NCBI GenBank assembly: GCA_964548275.1
Contig: CAZJQI010000031.1
Coordinates: 1-50,313, forward strand
Origin: JAUVUV01 sp964548275
Lineage (GTDB): Bacteria; Gemmatimonadota; Glassbacteria; GWA2-58-10
Length of the DNA: 50,313 nt
Direction of reading: 5' to 3'
Part shown: positions 18,460 through 26,750 of the stretch, piece after piece
Numbering within the stretch: the first letter of the stretch is position 1
Layout of the letters: each line of letters begins with the position of its first letter
Translations under genes and position numbers: made by a program
The notes under the pieces: generated by a model
Database searches by the model: none
The model's input: only the letters and a program-made list of their open reading frames with translations
Told to the model about the DNA's origin: nothing

Positions 18460-20613
18460 GTGAAACAAAGTTGCAGACCTCGAAAGCCAGGCGAAATTCT
18501 GATCTTATCCGCCTTTCTTTTGGCAATTGTTGGTTCCTCCTGTACCCTGGAGCCACCCCTTAAACTTCTGCCGGATAAGCAGGTCAAGATCACCGGCGGC
18601 GGGATGAGGATCGAACTTCACTCGCTGAGCGGACGTGTGACCAGTATTGTCGAGGAGCGCTCAGATTACGACCTGCTGCGACCCTGGCCTGAAACCGACC
18701 GGGCAGCCGGATTCGGGATAGAAATTTACGATGAACTCGAGCTATTGACCTGCTGCGATTTAAGGGATTCGGTGAAAGTGAGAAATTTTGTGGAGGAAGA
18801 AAACTCAGCATTTTTCGAGAAGCGGGTCTGCCGGGCCGAGTACAGTCTAAAGCAGAAAGTCTGGGGTGACCGTGAGGGTGTCTATATGAATTTTCAGGCT
18901 TCAGTGACAGACAAAAAGGCTCCTTTGCGCTCAGTGCGCTTTTCATACCTGATTCCTCTGCCAAAAGACTTCTATTTCTGGGTCCCTAACGGCAGCGAAC
19001 CGCTGCTGCTGGACGGAAGAACCGGAGCGAAATTTATCTATGGTCCGGGAGGGGAAAAGGATGCGAGCATTTCCATCCCCCTGGTCTCGATCTGGAAAGC
19101 AGGGGGACCGGCTTTCAGCCTGGCAGTGCCGCTCGAGATCCGGAGCGTGCGGGTAAGTTTCACAGTGGAACCGGCACGGCTGCCTGAAGGTGTTTCTCCC
19201 GGACCGGCTGAGTGTGACTGGCTGAGGATTACTTTCGACCTTGTCGGCATGGGTGAAGGAAGAACCCTGGAAACAGCGCTTTGGCTTTACGCCCACGAGG
19301 ATGACTGGCGCAGCTCGCTGCGGATCTTTGCTGAAAAATACGGCGATTATTTCCAGCCTTCGCGGAGGTTAAGCTCGGCTGAGGGTTTCCTGAGCCGGAT
19401 CGTGCCCACAGGATATACGAACTCGGTGCTGGCCGGCCTTCAGCGCCGGGAAGTGAAATTGGCGAAAATAGACTGGAATTATTACCGCAGCGGGCAATGG
19501 GTTCCGCCCCAGGCACTGCGTTTCGATGATTTTACCTGGACCAGCAACACTGTGCCGCAATACGATAATATATCGGTCACACTCGTGCGATCCTGTATCG
19601 AGAACCTTGTTCAGTTCAAGCTGCGCTCGGTGCTTTATTCGCCGTTTAACAGCTATTGCTCTAAGAAGATCGCCGGCGAGCGTTTCGCAGATGATACCGC
19701 GCTTGATGAAAATGGCCGCCCCATGGTCTATCGAGAAAGCGGTCTGCTGATGCATGCCGCAGCAGGGAGCCCGTTCGGCCGGGAAATGATCGAACAGCAG
19801 CGCAGGATGCTCGATCTCTACCCCCATGCCGAGGGATTTTTCTTCGATGATTGGGGTACCAGCGGCATCGATTTCGCCCATGATGACAGCCTGACAGTTG
19901 TTCATAACCGTGCTGCATACAGCCTGTCCGGAAACCGCAGTCAAGTGGGCCGGCTGCTTGTCGATATGGTGAATCAGCAGAAAAAACTCGCCTTTGCCAC
20001 GCCGCCACCGAGTATTTCAGAGTGCCGGGGGATTGATGTTCTCTGTTTGGCAGGCCCTGACCTCGAAGACCTGGGCCGGATTGCGTTTATGGGGCTGTTG
20101 CGCCCGATTGTGGCTGACCTGGGCCCTGAAACTGAGCTCTCCACTGAAAGAGCCGAAGAGATTCTCAAAGAGGAACTTCTCTGGGGAGTGATTCCCTCGG
20201 AAACCGAACTCTCGCGTGATTTCCAGCTTGCCCGGGCCTACCGCCCCCTGTTTCTAAACCTCAAAGGACGGGAATGGATCCTGGAACCCCATGCGCTGGG
20301 CTTGACTCCGGGCCTGAAAGGCCAGGTATTTTACATACCGGCGAACAGCCGGGACACTGAGCAGGATGTCGTTGTCTGCATCCTGAGACCGGATCTGAGG
20401 CTGGCTGATGATTTGCAGAGGGGCGGAGCAAGGGTTCGCCTGCGGCTGCCGGAAGCAGAGGAATACCTCCGCGCAACCCTGACCCTGGCATCGCGCAATC
20501 CCTGGCCGATGCCTCTCAGAATCGAACGCAAGCCAGAGGAAGACGAACAGGAACTGTTCTTCGATCTGCCCCAGTTCGGACCGGCAGCATTGCTGCGACT
20601 GTACCACCAGTAA
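18460..20613 (+). CDS. large glycosidase-like lipoprotein
   Basis: A 717-residue protein with a GTG start at 18460 and CGGAGG (18447-18452) 7 nt upstream. A lipoprotein signal ends IVGSSC with Cys28. Residues about 45-290 look like a beta-sandwich, as in the N-terminal domain of GH31/GH36-like enzymes. The second half resembles a TIM barrel with the acidic EGFFFDDWG motif near residue 462 and GIDVLCLAG further on. It most resembles alpha-galactosidase-like proteins, but no specific family is certain. It is monocistronic by context, ending at a terminator. Enzymatic activity is inferred. Confidence 0.7.
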   Translation: MKQSCRPRKPGEILILSAFLLAIVGSSCTLEPPLKLLPDKQVKITGGGMRIELHSLSGRVTSIVEERSDYDLLRPWPETDRAAGFGIEIYDELELLTCCDLRDSVKVRNFVEEENSAFFEKRVCRAEYSLKQKVWGDREGVYMNFQASVTDKKAPLRSVRFSYLIPLPKDFYFWVPNGSEPLLLDGRTGAKFIYGPGGEKDASISIPLVSIWKAGGPAFSLAVPLEIRSVRVSFTVEPARLPEGVSPGPAECDWLRITFDLVGMGEGRTLETALWLYAHEDDWRSSLRIFAEKYGDYFQPSRRLSSAEGFLSRIVPTGYTNSVLAGLQRREVKLAKIDWNYYRSGQWVPPQALRFDDFTWTSNTVPQYDNISVTLVRSCIENLVQFKLRSVLYSPFNSYCSKKIAGERFADDTALDENGRPMVYRESGLLMHAAAGSPFGREMIEQQRRMLDLYPHAEGFFFDDWGTSGIDFAHDDSLTVVHNRAAYSLSGNRSQVGRLLVDMVNQQKKLAFATPPPSISECRGIDVLCLAGPDLEDLGRIAFMGLLRPIVADLGPETELSTERAEEILKEELLWGVIPSETELSRDFQLARAYRPLFLNLKGREWILEPHALGLTPGLKGQVFYIPANSRDTEQDVVVCILRPDLRLADDLQRGGARVRLRLPEAEEYLRATLTLASRNPWPMPLRIERKPEEDEQELFFDLPQFGPAALLRLYHQ

Positions 20614-20656
20614 GGCGGGTTGGCAGTTGATGTAATCAAGAGGATCTTTATAGCAA

Positions 20657-20680
20657 AAGGGCACGGAATGCCATGCCCCT
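20657..20680. repeat. REP-like palindrome (GGGCACGG type)
   Basis: AAGGGCACGG (20657-20666) and CCATGCCCCT (20671-20680) form a 10-position stem with wobble pairs around an AATG loop. It lies between convergent genes and is a sequence relative of the palindromes at 33457, 33611 and 36914. Confidence 0.6.
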
Positions 20681-20691
20681 TGCGTATACAG

Positions 20692-20715
20692 GGCGGTTCA
20701 CGAACCGCCTTTTTT
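20692..20715 (+). terminator. rho-independent terminator (REP-like palindrome) after the glycosidase-like gene
   Basis: GGCGGTTC (20692-20699) pairs perfectly with GAACCGCC (20702-20709), followed by six T. It serves the + strand gene; the convergent aldo-keto reductase ends at 20730. Confidence 0.8.
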
Positions 20716-20729
20716 CGTCTAATGATGAT

Positions 20730-21956
20730 CTAGCTCAGCACTGCATGGGCCTCTTTCAATTTTCTGCCCAGAGGCAGCCCGTATGCACAGTGAACCGTGC
20801 AGGTTTCACAACTTTCGCAGGCGGCGGCGCTTCCAGCACCCAGAGCGGAGTAAGAGAGGTGCGCCTGGTGTTTCATATCTTCCCCGTAGCTCACAGCGTA
20901 CATGTGAAGTCGGTTCACCTCTGCCACCTTGACACCCGCCGGGCACAGGCCTTCGCAGTTACCGCACATCCGGCAGTAACTCTTGCCGTAGCGTGAGGCA
21001 TAGCGATCAAGAAGTTGCCACTCGGCCTGGCCCAGGCCGCCTCCAACCATCGCTGTGGCGTCCTCCTCGATCTCCTGGAAATTCCCCATTGCCGTGGCTG
21101 TGGTTTTCATATAAGGATTGCGCAGGATCCATTTAAGCGCTGCCTGGTATGTCTCGCGTCCTGTTTCATCTTTCATATAACCGCCTGAGCAGCCTTTCAT
21201 GGAGATAAAATCCACGCCTGCCTCGCCGCATTTCTTGATCGCTTTCTCCAGCTCCTCGGCGTCCCATTCTTTCTTGCTTCCACCGAGCATGTGCGTGTAC
21301 CTGCCGAGAAAGTTATAAGGTGCCATGATCACCTCATGGAAAGGTTTCTCTGCAGCGAGGCTCAGCAGCTTGATAAAGTTGCTGTGGCTGCTGAAACCAA
21401 ACGTGCGTATCTTGCCCTCTTCCCTGGCCCGGCTGAAAAACTCGATTGTCTCCTCGCCCTGTATATGTTCGGGTCTGGAGGCACCGTGAATCAGCAAGCA
21501 GTCGATATAATCCGTTTCCAGAGCACTGAGGCTTGTCTCCAGGTCTCTGCGCATCCTCTCCAGGCTGTCCGGTTTGATCTTGGAGTTTATCACGACCTGC
21601 TGGCGTTTGTCTTTGAAAATCTTACCCACCAGGCGCTCATTCTGGCCGTTATAGTAAGCCCGGCCGGTATCAAAGAAATTTATCCCTTTCTCAAAGGCAT
21701 AGCTGATCAGAGTCGGATCCATGGTCCGGCTGGCACCGAATCCGATTTCAGTCACTTTTATTTTTGACCGTCCCAGGGTACGGTATGCCACTACCGGGCT
21801 TTTATCGCTGGCCCTTTCTGGAGTGGGATTGGCTTGTGCACCGCTTGCTGGCCTGTTTTCAGACGTACTGCAGGAGACTTCGAGCCCCAATCCCAGAATG
21901 GTGCTGCCGCAACGGGCTAGAAATTCCTTGCGTTTAATCCTCGGGTTTTCAGGCAT
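20730..21956 (-). CDS. aldo/keto reductase with a C-terminal two-[4Fe-4S] domain, exported
   Basis: A 408-residue oxidoreductase. The start at 21956 has AGGAG 8 nt upstream. The N-terminus has a basic segment (RIKRKEF), a hydrophobic stretch and a lipobox-like EVSC, suggesting export and possibly lipid anchoring. The AKR barrel shows the tetrad Asp96, Tyr101/102, Lys126 and His157. The C-terminus carries two ferredoxin-type cysteine sets: C328, C331, C334, C338 and C380, C383, C386, C390. Such AKR-ferredoxin fusions are common in anaerobes, but the electron partner is unknown. It has a strong promoter upstream. Confidence 0.88.
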   Translation of the reverse strand: MPENPRIKRKEFLARCGSTILGLGLEVSCSTSENRPASGAQANPTPERASDKSPVVAYRTLGRSKIKVTEIGFGASRTMDPTLISYAFEKGINFFDTGRAYYNGQNERLVGKIFKDKRQQVVINSKIKPDSLERMRRDLETSLSALETDYIDCLLIHGASRPEHIQGEETIEFFSRAREEGKIRTFGFSSHSNFIKLLSLAAEKPFHEVIMAPYNFLGRYTHMLGGSKKEWDAEELEKAIKKCGEAGVDFISMKGCSGGYMKDETGRETYQAALKWILRNPYMKTTATAMGNFQEIEEDATAMVGGGLGQAEWQLLDRYASRYGKSYCRMCGNCEGLCPAGVKVAEVNRLHMYAVSYGEDMKHQAHLSYSALGAGSAAACESCETCTVHCAYGLPLGRKLKEAHAVLS

Positions 21957-22016
21957 CGCTTTTCTCCTGTGCTTGTATTACATACATGCGGGCAAGATAG
22001 GGAACACCTTGCCAGA

Positions 22017-22045
22017 AAGATAGAAGATAGAGAAAATGTTGTCAA
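22017..22045 (-). promoter_or_regulatory. sigma70-type promoter for the aldo/keto reductase
   Basis: On the minus strand a consensus TTGACA (22045-22040) and TATCTT (22022-22017) are 17 bp apart. They lie about 60 bp before the AKR start. Confidence 0.6.
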
Positions 22046-22246
22046 TAAATAGAGAGTTGAGTCTAAAATAATTCAACTATTGAGTGGAAATCTTTGCCTG
22101 GTTTTTTCAAGAAGTTTTCGGCTATTGATGCCGGAGAAACCGATTAAAAGGATTTATTCGCAAGGATTTCCGGGAGGTAAAAATGGTACAGGAATTGCAA
22201 AAAGAAAATCACCGATTCATTGCCCCTTCTCCCGGAGGATGGTTAC

Positions 22247-22426
22247 ATGGCAGCATTCAGGAAAACAGCCCAGTTGATCCAGATGATCTTTCTGGTTCTG
22301 GCCCTGACCGTTTTATGGGGTGCCGAAAGCTGGTTCGAAAGCAAAGAGGATAACAGCAAGGCGAACCCTCCGACTGACCCCGACGATCTGTCAGATTGCG
22401 GTATTGGCAGTTTTTTGGGATCATGA
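22247..22426 (+). CDS. small exported or single-pass membrane protein
   Basis: A 59-residue ORF with GGAGG (22234-22238) 8 nt before its ATG. Residues 8-26 are hydrophobic (signal or membrane segment) and the rest is polar and acidic with PPTDPDD. I know of no family for it. A second short ORF (22183-22353) also has a good GGGAGG and overlaps it in another frame, so which is translated is unclear. It lies immediately left of the AT-rich accessory block. Confidence 0.4.
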   Translation: MAAFRKTAQLIQMIFLVLALTVLWGAESWFESKEDNSKANPPTDPDDLSDCGIGSFLGS

Positions 22427-22556
22427 AAACCGGATTGTGAGACAAAATTAAGAATATTAGCCGCCCTGAAACGCTTCACAGCCGATTTCAAATCAATCCA
22501 GGTTCGGACGGCCCCGAATCCCATTATCTGCTGCGATAAATTAATCACCAACTGAG

Positions 22557-22575
22557 CCTGAATTATTCATAAATT
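22557..22575 (+). repeat. left inverted repeat of accessory block
   Basis: The 19-bp sequence CCTGAATTATTCATAAATT matches the reverse complement of 26040-26058 at 17 of 19 positions. The two ends face each other across 3.5 kb of AT-rich sequence. Confidence 0.6.
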
Positions 22576-22659
22576 GCCACAAGCCATAACAGAGTCCTTT
22601 CTAGGGGAGTATCACCTTTAGATAACTGGAATTATTCAATCAAGCATAATTCCAAGCCC

Positions 22660-22683
22660 GTAGGGTCGACCGGTTGGTCGCCC
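22660..22683. repeat. REP-like palindrome (GTAGGGTCGACC type)
   Basis: GTAGGG then (T)CGACC pairs with GGTCG and CCC around CGGTT, with one bulged T. It is another member of the GTAGGG-headed family. Confidence 0.45.
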
Positions 22684-22971
22684 GAACAGGGTGTAAACGG
22701 GGGGGGTAAGAAATATCAAAATGTTGTCTAAAGCGCCCGGACAAAACGATGTTTTATAGGGGGTTGCGGACAAAATAGAGGGTTCGAGTTTGAGAATAAG
22801 TGAAAGAAAATGATGGATTTTTGAAACAAAATGATAAGAAAATGAAATAATCTGAATACTATATGTTGTGTTTTTGAGAAAAAGAAAATATATGGATATT
22901 GTCAAAGATCAGACGCAAAAATATGCAGCTATTTTTATCGCCTGAATTCTTTTTTGGGGATTCCCTGTTGC

Positions 22972-23898
22972 TTATTCTTCCTTAATGATAACTTCCGGGA
23001 TAGACAAGAAGGGGGTTCGCCATTGAGTAATGTATCGTTCTGTGAAAGATTGTATGTCTTGAGGGAAGTACTTGTTGATAATGAGACGAAAGATACGAAA
23101 CGCTAACGTTGCAACAACGAAGACTATGGTGCGAATATCCTTCGGACTCCTGATTGGCTCGAAGTTGACTGCTTTTCCATCGAATTTCACATGTTCCTCG
23201 AATGCTCCTGCGTGACTAATGTCTGAGAAGTGGGAGTAAAAGAAGTCGTATTCTTTTTCAAGCGATAATTTTCTAGTCATCTCACCGATAGATGATGGAC
23301 CGGCAGGTTTGTACCATGGCACATCAAAGTGCCTTTTCTTGAGTCTTTCAAATTCGTCATTTATCGACTTGTTTTTCGCGTTAGTCAGAACGGCAGTAAT
23401 CTCGGCTTCCTGTTTTATTGCTTTTTTCTCAAGTATTGCACGCTTTGTAGGGTCTTTCATATCAGGCAGCGTTGAAGTGTGTTTATTGAAGCGTTCATGT
23501 TCTGGAGTCCCTGGAATGAATTGATTCACCCGTGCTCGCTTCTGTCTGAGATGCCATACATAGAATTGGCGGCCACGGTTCTCTGTGTCGGTTTCAAGAA
23601 TCCACGCGAGGTAAATGTATGCTTCAAGCATTGACCGAGCCGAGACACCAGCAGAAAAGACCGCACCGCGAGATAACTGTATTTCCACGGCATCGAGCAT
23701 TGTAATAGCGTGTTTAAAAAAGTGGCCTATGATGATTAAATCAACTAGAGAGCCACCTTTCTCATTGCTTTTTATTATCAAATCGACGCCGTAGTCTACT
23801 AACTCACGTAGCAAGGTTATTGTAGGAATAAGATTCTTGGCGATGAATTTGTCGATTCTTTCTCGATCAAGTAGTCGCTTGGCTGGTTGCTCTGTCAT
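22972..23898 (-). CDS. DUF5677-family protein
   Basis: A 308-residue helical protein of the DUF5677 type, recognisable from the SARSMLEAYIYLAWI stretch and from FYSHFSDISHAG near the C-terminus. The start at 23898 is preferred because GAGG precedes it by 9 nt; an upstream ATG at 23913 is possible. DUF5677 proteins have no established function. The gene is more AT-rich than the core genes and sits inside the inverted-repeat-bounded block, consistent with horizontal acquisition. Confidence 0.75.
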   Translation of the reverse strand: MTEQPAKRLLDRERIDKFIAKNLIPTITLLRELVDYGVDLIIKSNEKGGSLVDLIIIGHFFKHAITMLDAVEIQLSRGAVFSAGVSARSMLEAYIYLAWILETDTENRGRQFYVWHLRQKRARVNQFIPGTPEHERFNKHTSTLPDMKDPTKRAILEKKAIKQEAEITAVLTNAKNKSINDEFERLKKRHFDVPWYKPAGPSSIGEMTRKLSLEKEYDFFYSHFSDISHAGAFEEHVKFDGKAVNFEPIRSPKDIRTIVFVVATLAFRIFRLIINKYFPQDIQSFTERYITQWRTPFLSIPEVIIKEE

Positions 23899-24253
23899 GT
23901 CTTTAATCCTCATCGGCGGGTATCAGCAGTGCGAGTCACGCTAGAAAGTGGGCGTAAACTTTCACTAAAAAAGCGCGCAAGCAGGCCGGACGTGTGTTGC
24001 ATGGGTATTACTGTTTTCTCAAAAGTAATTTGCTTCCTTCTTGTCCATTTCCTTTCTCTGAGTTTTTTTTACGCAACAATTATGCAATTACTTAATCTTA
24101 AGAGTATTATTCTTGCATTGTACATATGGTTTCTCTCTCGATATAGGATTTACTACGAAGGAAAAAAACGGCGGCAAGGGCTACCAGCCTCAACCGCCGC
24201 TTCCAATTAGTAGTAAGAAACATATCGACAGAAAAAGACGCCGACATAGATTT
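23899..24253. other. intergenic interval
   Basis: AT-rich spacer without a supportable gene. It contains the minus-strand terminator at 24162-24199 and presumably the promoter of the DUF5677 gene, which I cannot pinpoint. Confidence 0.5.
24162..24199 (-). terminator. rho-independent terminator of the beta-propeller-like gene
   Basis: Read on the minus strand, CGGCGG pairs with CCGCCG (24194-24199 with 24169-24174), with an inner 4-bp GGCT/AGCC stem, followed by seven T (24168-24162). It lies about 55 bp past the stop codon. Confidence 0.75.
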
Positions 24254-25375
24254 TTATTTATTAGCGATAGAGGCTTTGTAACCTCCTTTGGAATCAGGTA
24301 GAGCCCAGACGATTATACCATCCCTTAGCCCGGCTGGAGCTTGATATCCCGAAATTCCCGGAGTAGGTGAAATGCCCTTAGGTGCTGACAGCTCTGTTAA
24401 TAATCCGCTCTCACAGTCTAATTGCCAAAATCCTGATATTTGGAGCCTTTGTAAAGCACCGTCGATACCCTGATTGCAGACAATCGCATAAGTCTTACTC
24501 CCCAATTTCATCCAGTCGATTAACGTTAGGGATGATAAAAACATTATATCCGGATGATCAATCCAACTTTGTTTCATTTTCGTGGGAACAACTAGCTCTA
24601 CTTCCCTGTCCGAACTCGTGTCATACAACTCTGCACCAGCATTACCTACATCGCTATCCAGGAAACAGTATCTGCCTCGAGGAGAAAGATTAACTGATTT
24701 GAGAATTGTGGGAGTAAGTTTTGCGGAAGCCAGATCATACTTGAATACGCCTTCATGTCCTTCGAATTCTCTAGACACTCTCTTCTTTAGATAGATATTA
24801 CCGTCATAATTTGCCCAGGCGGCATTTAGAAATACCTCATTTGCCTCTGCTGCAATTAACTGCCGTTTTTCTCCGGTGGTAATGTCGAACATGCTTAAAA
24901 CATGTCCAATCGGAGAATCAGTGAGTTTACGGGATCTTTCATAAGATCCCGTAAGGTAGACTACCCGCTCACCTTGCGAATCCCAAGCAAGGTCTACGAT
25001 TAAATCGACTTCAATTTTTTGCAGAATTTCACCACGGCTGTCTAAAATCAAAAGATCCTCACCATATCTAACCGAAGGTTCGTGCTCAATAGGATACTGC
25101 CTCTCCAGATTTCTAGCCCTGACGGCAAAGTAAAGTCCATTGGGAGCTAGTTTGTGAGCCCTAATTTTCAGATTATCGCTCGCGGAAAATATTCTCTCCA
25201 AATCGGTATTCATAGCGCGGGAAATGTAAATTGAATTATTAATATGAAAAGAATATCCTGCACTCTGACCCGCCGGTGAAGAAAAAGCCAAATCATTGGT
25301 GGAAACCACAAGAGCCAGTATAGACAGTAGGAAGACAAGAACGTTGGTCGAGATTTTATGAGCTGCATATTTCAT
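24254..25375 (-). CDS. exported beta-propeller-like protein of unknown function
   Basis: A 373-residue protein with AAGGAG 8 nt before its ATG and a clear signal peptide (about residues 10-32). It has repeated WD40/TolB-like strands, for example LAPNGLYFAV, AWDSQGERVVYL, LSPRGRYCFLD and DSRGEILQKIEV, so a beta-propeller is likely. No catalytic motif is visible. It is AT-rich and lies within the accessory block, just downstream of a small exported protein on the same strand, with which it may be co-transcribed. The fold is inferred; the function is unknown. Confidence 0.6.
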   Translation of the reverse strand: MKYAAHKISTNVLVFLLSILALVVSTNDLAFSSPAGQSAGYSFHINNSIYISRAMNTDLERIFSASDNLKIRAHKLAPNGLYFAVRARNLERQYPIEHEPSVRYGEDLLILDSRGEILQKIEVDLIVDLAWDSQGERVVYLTGSYERSRKLTDSPIGHVLSMFDITTGEKRQLIAAEANEVFLNAAWANYDGNIYLKKRVSREFEGHEGVFKYDLASAKLTPTILKSVNLSPRGRYCFLDSDVGNAGAELYDTSSDREVELVVPTKMKQSWIDHPDIMFLSSLTLIDWMKLGSKTYAIVCNQGIDGALQRLQISGFWQLDCESGLLTELSAPKGISPTPGISGYQAPAGLRDGIIVWALPDSKGGYKASIANK

Positions 25376-25473
25376 TTATCGATTCTCCTTAAGAAAAAGG
25401 TTGTAACGAGATAGATGTTTGCTTGTTTAAAATGTAAAAAAGTCCACAGTAAATAGAAAGTGTGTAAGAGGTA

Positions 25474-25968
25474 TCATTCTAAAGCACGATTGTCGGCATG
25501 GAACTGGTAAACTGCGTAATCAGCTTTGTATATACAGGATTTACCTTGACTAGTGTAATGAGCTGCAACGCTCGCATCACCTGTATAGACTCTGGTAAAT
25601 CCCGCTTCGAAACAAGCCCAAGCTGCATTCATTCTATCTTCCCAACCAGTATGAATATGAAAATCAATTGCTCTATTCTGCTCGTGATAATAGCCATGTG
25701 GGGGACAGTCACCTCCACCATAAGGTCCCGCATCATTTAACTCAGGATCAATACCACACTGATTCATATAATTAACTGCATTTTGAAGATAACTAAATGG
25801 ACCATATCGCATAAAGAAAAAATCAGTACTTCCTTGATGCGAATAGTCTCCATTTAAATCCCTTGTATCATAGTACTCAGTTCCCTCTGATGCCAATATA
25901 TTAAATAATCCTAATATACCTAACACAATCAGCAGGTAAGTTCTTTGATAAAAAAATCTTTTATCCAT
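25474..25968 (-). CDS. small exported protein of unknown function
   Basis: A 164-residue protein I do not recognise. Residues 10-28 form a signal peptide. The mature part is aromatic-rich, with four Cys (QCGID, GGDCPP, WACFEAG, KSCIY) that could pair, and with AIDFHIHTGWEDRMNAAW and DASVAAHYTSQGK stretches. Low GC and position in the accessory block argue for transfer. It lies 98 bp upstream of the propeller-like gene on the same strand. Confidence 0.5.
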   Translation of the reverse strand: MDKRFFYQRTYLLIVLGILGLFNILASEGTEYYDTRDLNGDYSHQGSTDFFFMRYGPFSYLQNAVNYMNQCGIDPELNDAGPYGGGDCPPHGYYHEQNRAIDFHIHTGWEDRMNAAWACFEAGFTRVYTGDASVAAHYTSQGKSCIYKADYAVYQFHADNRALE

Positions 25969-26148
25969 GGTTTACCTACTCCCATAATATTGTGAGCTGT
26001 TTTTCATTAGTAATCAACAATTTAGAAAATCGGCCAAAGAATTTATGAATAATCCGGGTTAAAAATTTTCTCTTCCCGCGTTCTTACATTATATTGTAGG
26101 AGATTATTCAGGGAATAAGGCTTGATTTTGTAAATATAAAGGAGATAA
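25969..26148. other. spacer with right inverted repeat, start of GC shift
   Basis: No gene is seen. It contains the right inverted repeat (26040-26058) and then changes from AT-rich to GC-rich sequence close to 26150. Confidence 0.4.
26040..26058 (-). repeat. right inverted repeat of accessory block
   Basis: AATTTATGAATAATCCGGG, the imperfect inverted partner (17/19) of 22557-22575. Confidence 0.6.
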
Positions 26149-26304
26149 GCGTGTCACGATATTCTCCATTACCTGCCTCCGGAATCAATCCGGGTTAACC
26201 CCGACTGCGGTCTCAAAACCCGGGGCTGGGAGGGGGTTGATCCCAAGCTGGTCAATATGGTGAACGCCGGCAGGAAACTTCGCCAGGAATATTCCAAACA
26301 TTAG
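26149..26304 (+). pseudogene. metE: remnant: C-terminal end of cobalamin-independent methionine synthase (metE)
   Basis: The + frame ending in TAG at 26302-26304 reads LPPESIRVNPDCGLKTR, then GWEGVDPKLVNMV and a short Lys/Arg tail. This is the extreme C-terminus of MetE, including the zinc-ligand Cys in the NPDCGLKTR motif. Only about 50 codons remain: a stop lies at 26146-26148 and no start is present. The rest of the gene is missing, and on its left lies the AT-rich accessory block. The identity is firm from the motif; how the gene was lost is inferred. Confidence 0.8.
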
Positions 26305-26324
26305 TATCACTTGTAGGACTTGCC

Positions 26325-26750
26325 ATGACTGCCGAAAATGCCGCTGGAAAAAATAATCCTGCACTGACTAGCGAACACATCCTTGAGGTGATCTCAAGTG
26401 CGTTCGACCCACAGGAAGTAGAATATCACAAGCTGTTCCTGTTCGACCGCCTGACAAGGGGTGAGAGGAACTGGCACTTTCTGATCGTTACGCGCCGGGC
26501 CCAGGACGGCCGGCTCGAGCTGGCCGCTTTTTCGTACGAACTCGGCCCACACGGAGAACTTCAGACAAAACTCGAAAGCCGCAAGGCCCGCATACCTGCT
26601 GAAAGGCTCTCCGAGGTAATCGACAGCCTTCTGATCAGGCTCGATGAGATCGACTGCGAGTTCCGTGAAATCAGTCTTGCAGGACTTGAACAGGCCCCTT
26701 CGAAACTGGAGTATCTGAGGAATTTGCTTGGGGGAGAACCAGATGAGTAA
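26325..26750 (+). CDS. hypothetical protein
   Basis: A 141-residue cytoplasmic protein I do not recognise, with an alpha/beta pattern and no signal or membrane segment. It has central WHFLIVTRR and LAAFSYELGP stretches and an acidic C-terminus. It overlaps the RseC-like gene by 8 bp, so the two are translationally linked. That coupling is the only hint to its role. Confidence 0.6.
   Translation: MTAENAAGKNNPALTSEHILEVISSAFDPQEVEYHKLFLFDRLTRGERNWHFLIVTRRAQDGRLELAAFSYELGPHGELQTKLESRKARIPAERLSEVIDSLLIRLDEIDCEFREISLAGLEQAPSKLEYLRNLLGGEPDE

Larger units (their letters stand above)
22427..22971. other. gene-free AT-rich interval with left inverted repeat
   Basis: I see no convincing gene here. 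It holds the left inverted repeat (22557-22575), an 8-bp inverted repeat GGAATTAT/ATAATTCC (22628-22653), a REP-like palindrome (22660-22683) and a run of eight G near 22700. Confidence 0.5.
22557..26058. mobile_element. putative inverted-repeat-bounded accessory block (no transposase seen)
   Basis: This 3.5-kb block is AT-rich against its GC-rich flanks and is bounded by 19-bp imperfect inverted repeats. It carries a DUF5677 gene and two unrecognised exported proteins, all on the minus strand. No transposase gene is present, so it would be a non-autonomous unit or a remnant. Directly to its right is a truncated metE tail. That the block moved as a unit is an inference. Confidence 0.4.

Noticed and set aside
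22183..22353. Second small ORF with a good GGGAGG, overlapping 22247-22426
   Set aside because: It has no hydrophobic or domain pattern; the overlapping frame with a signal-like helix was preferred. Similarity between the two DPDDLS strings appears to be chance.
24162..24205. Integron attC site
   Set aside because: The hairpin lacks the GTTRRRY/RYYYAAC core pair and instead has a T-run on the minus strand, so it is a terminator.
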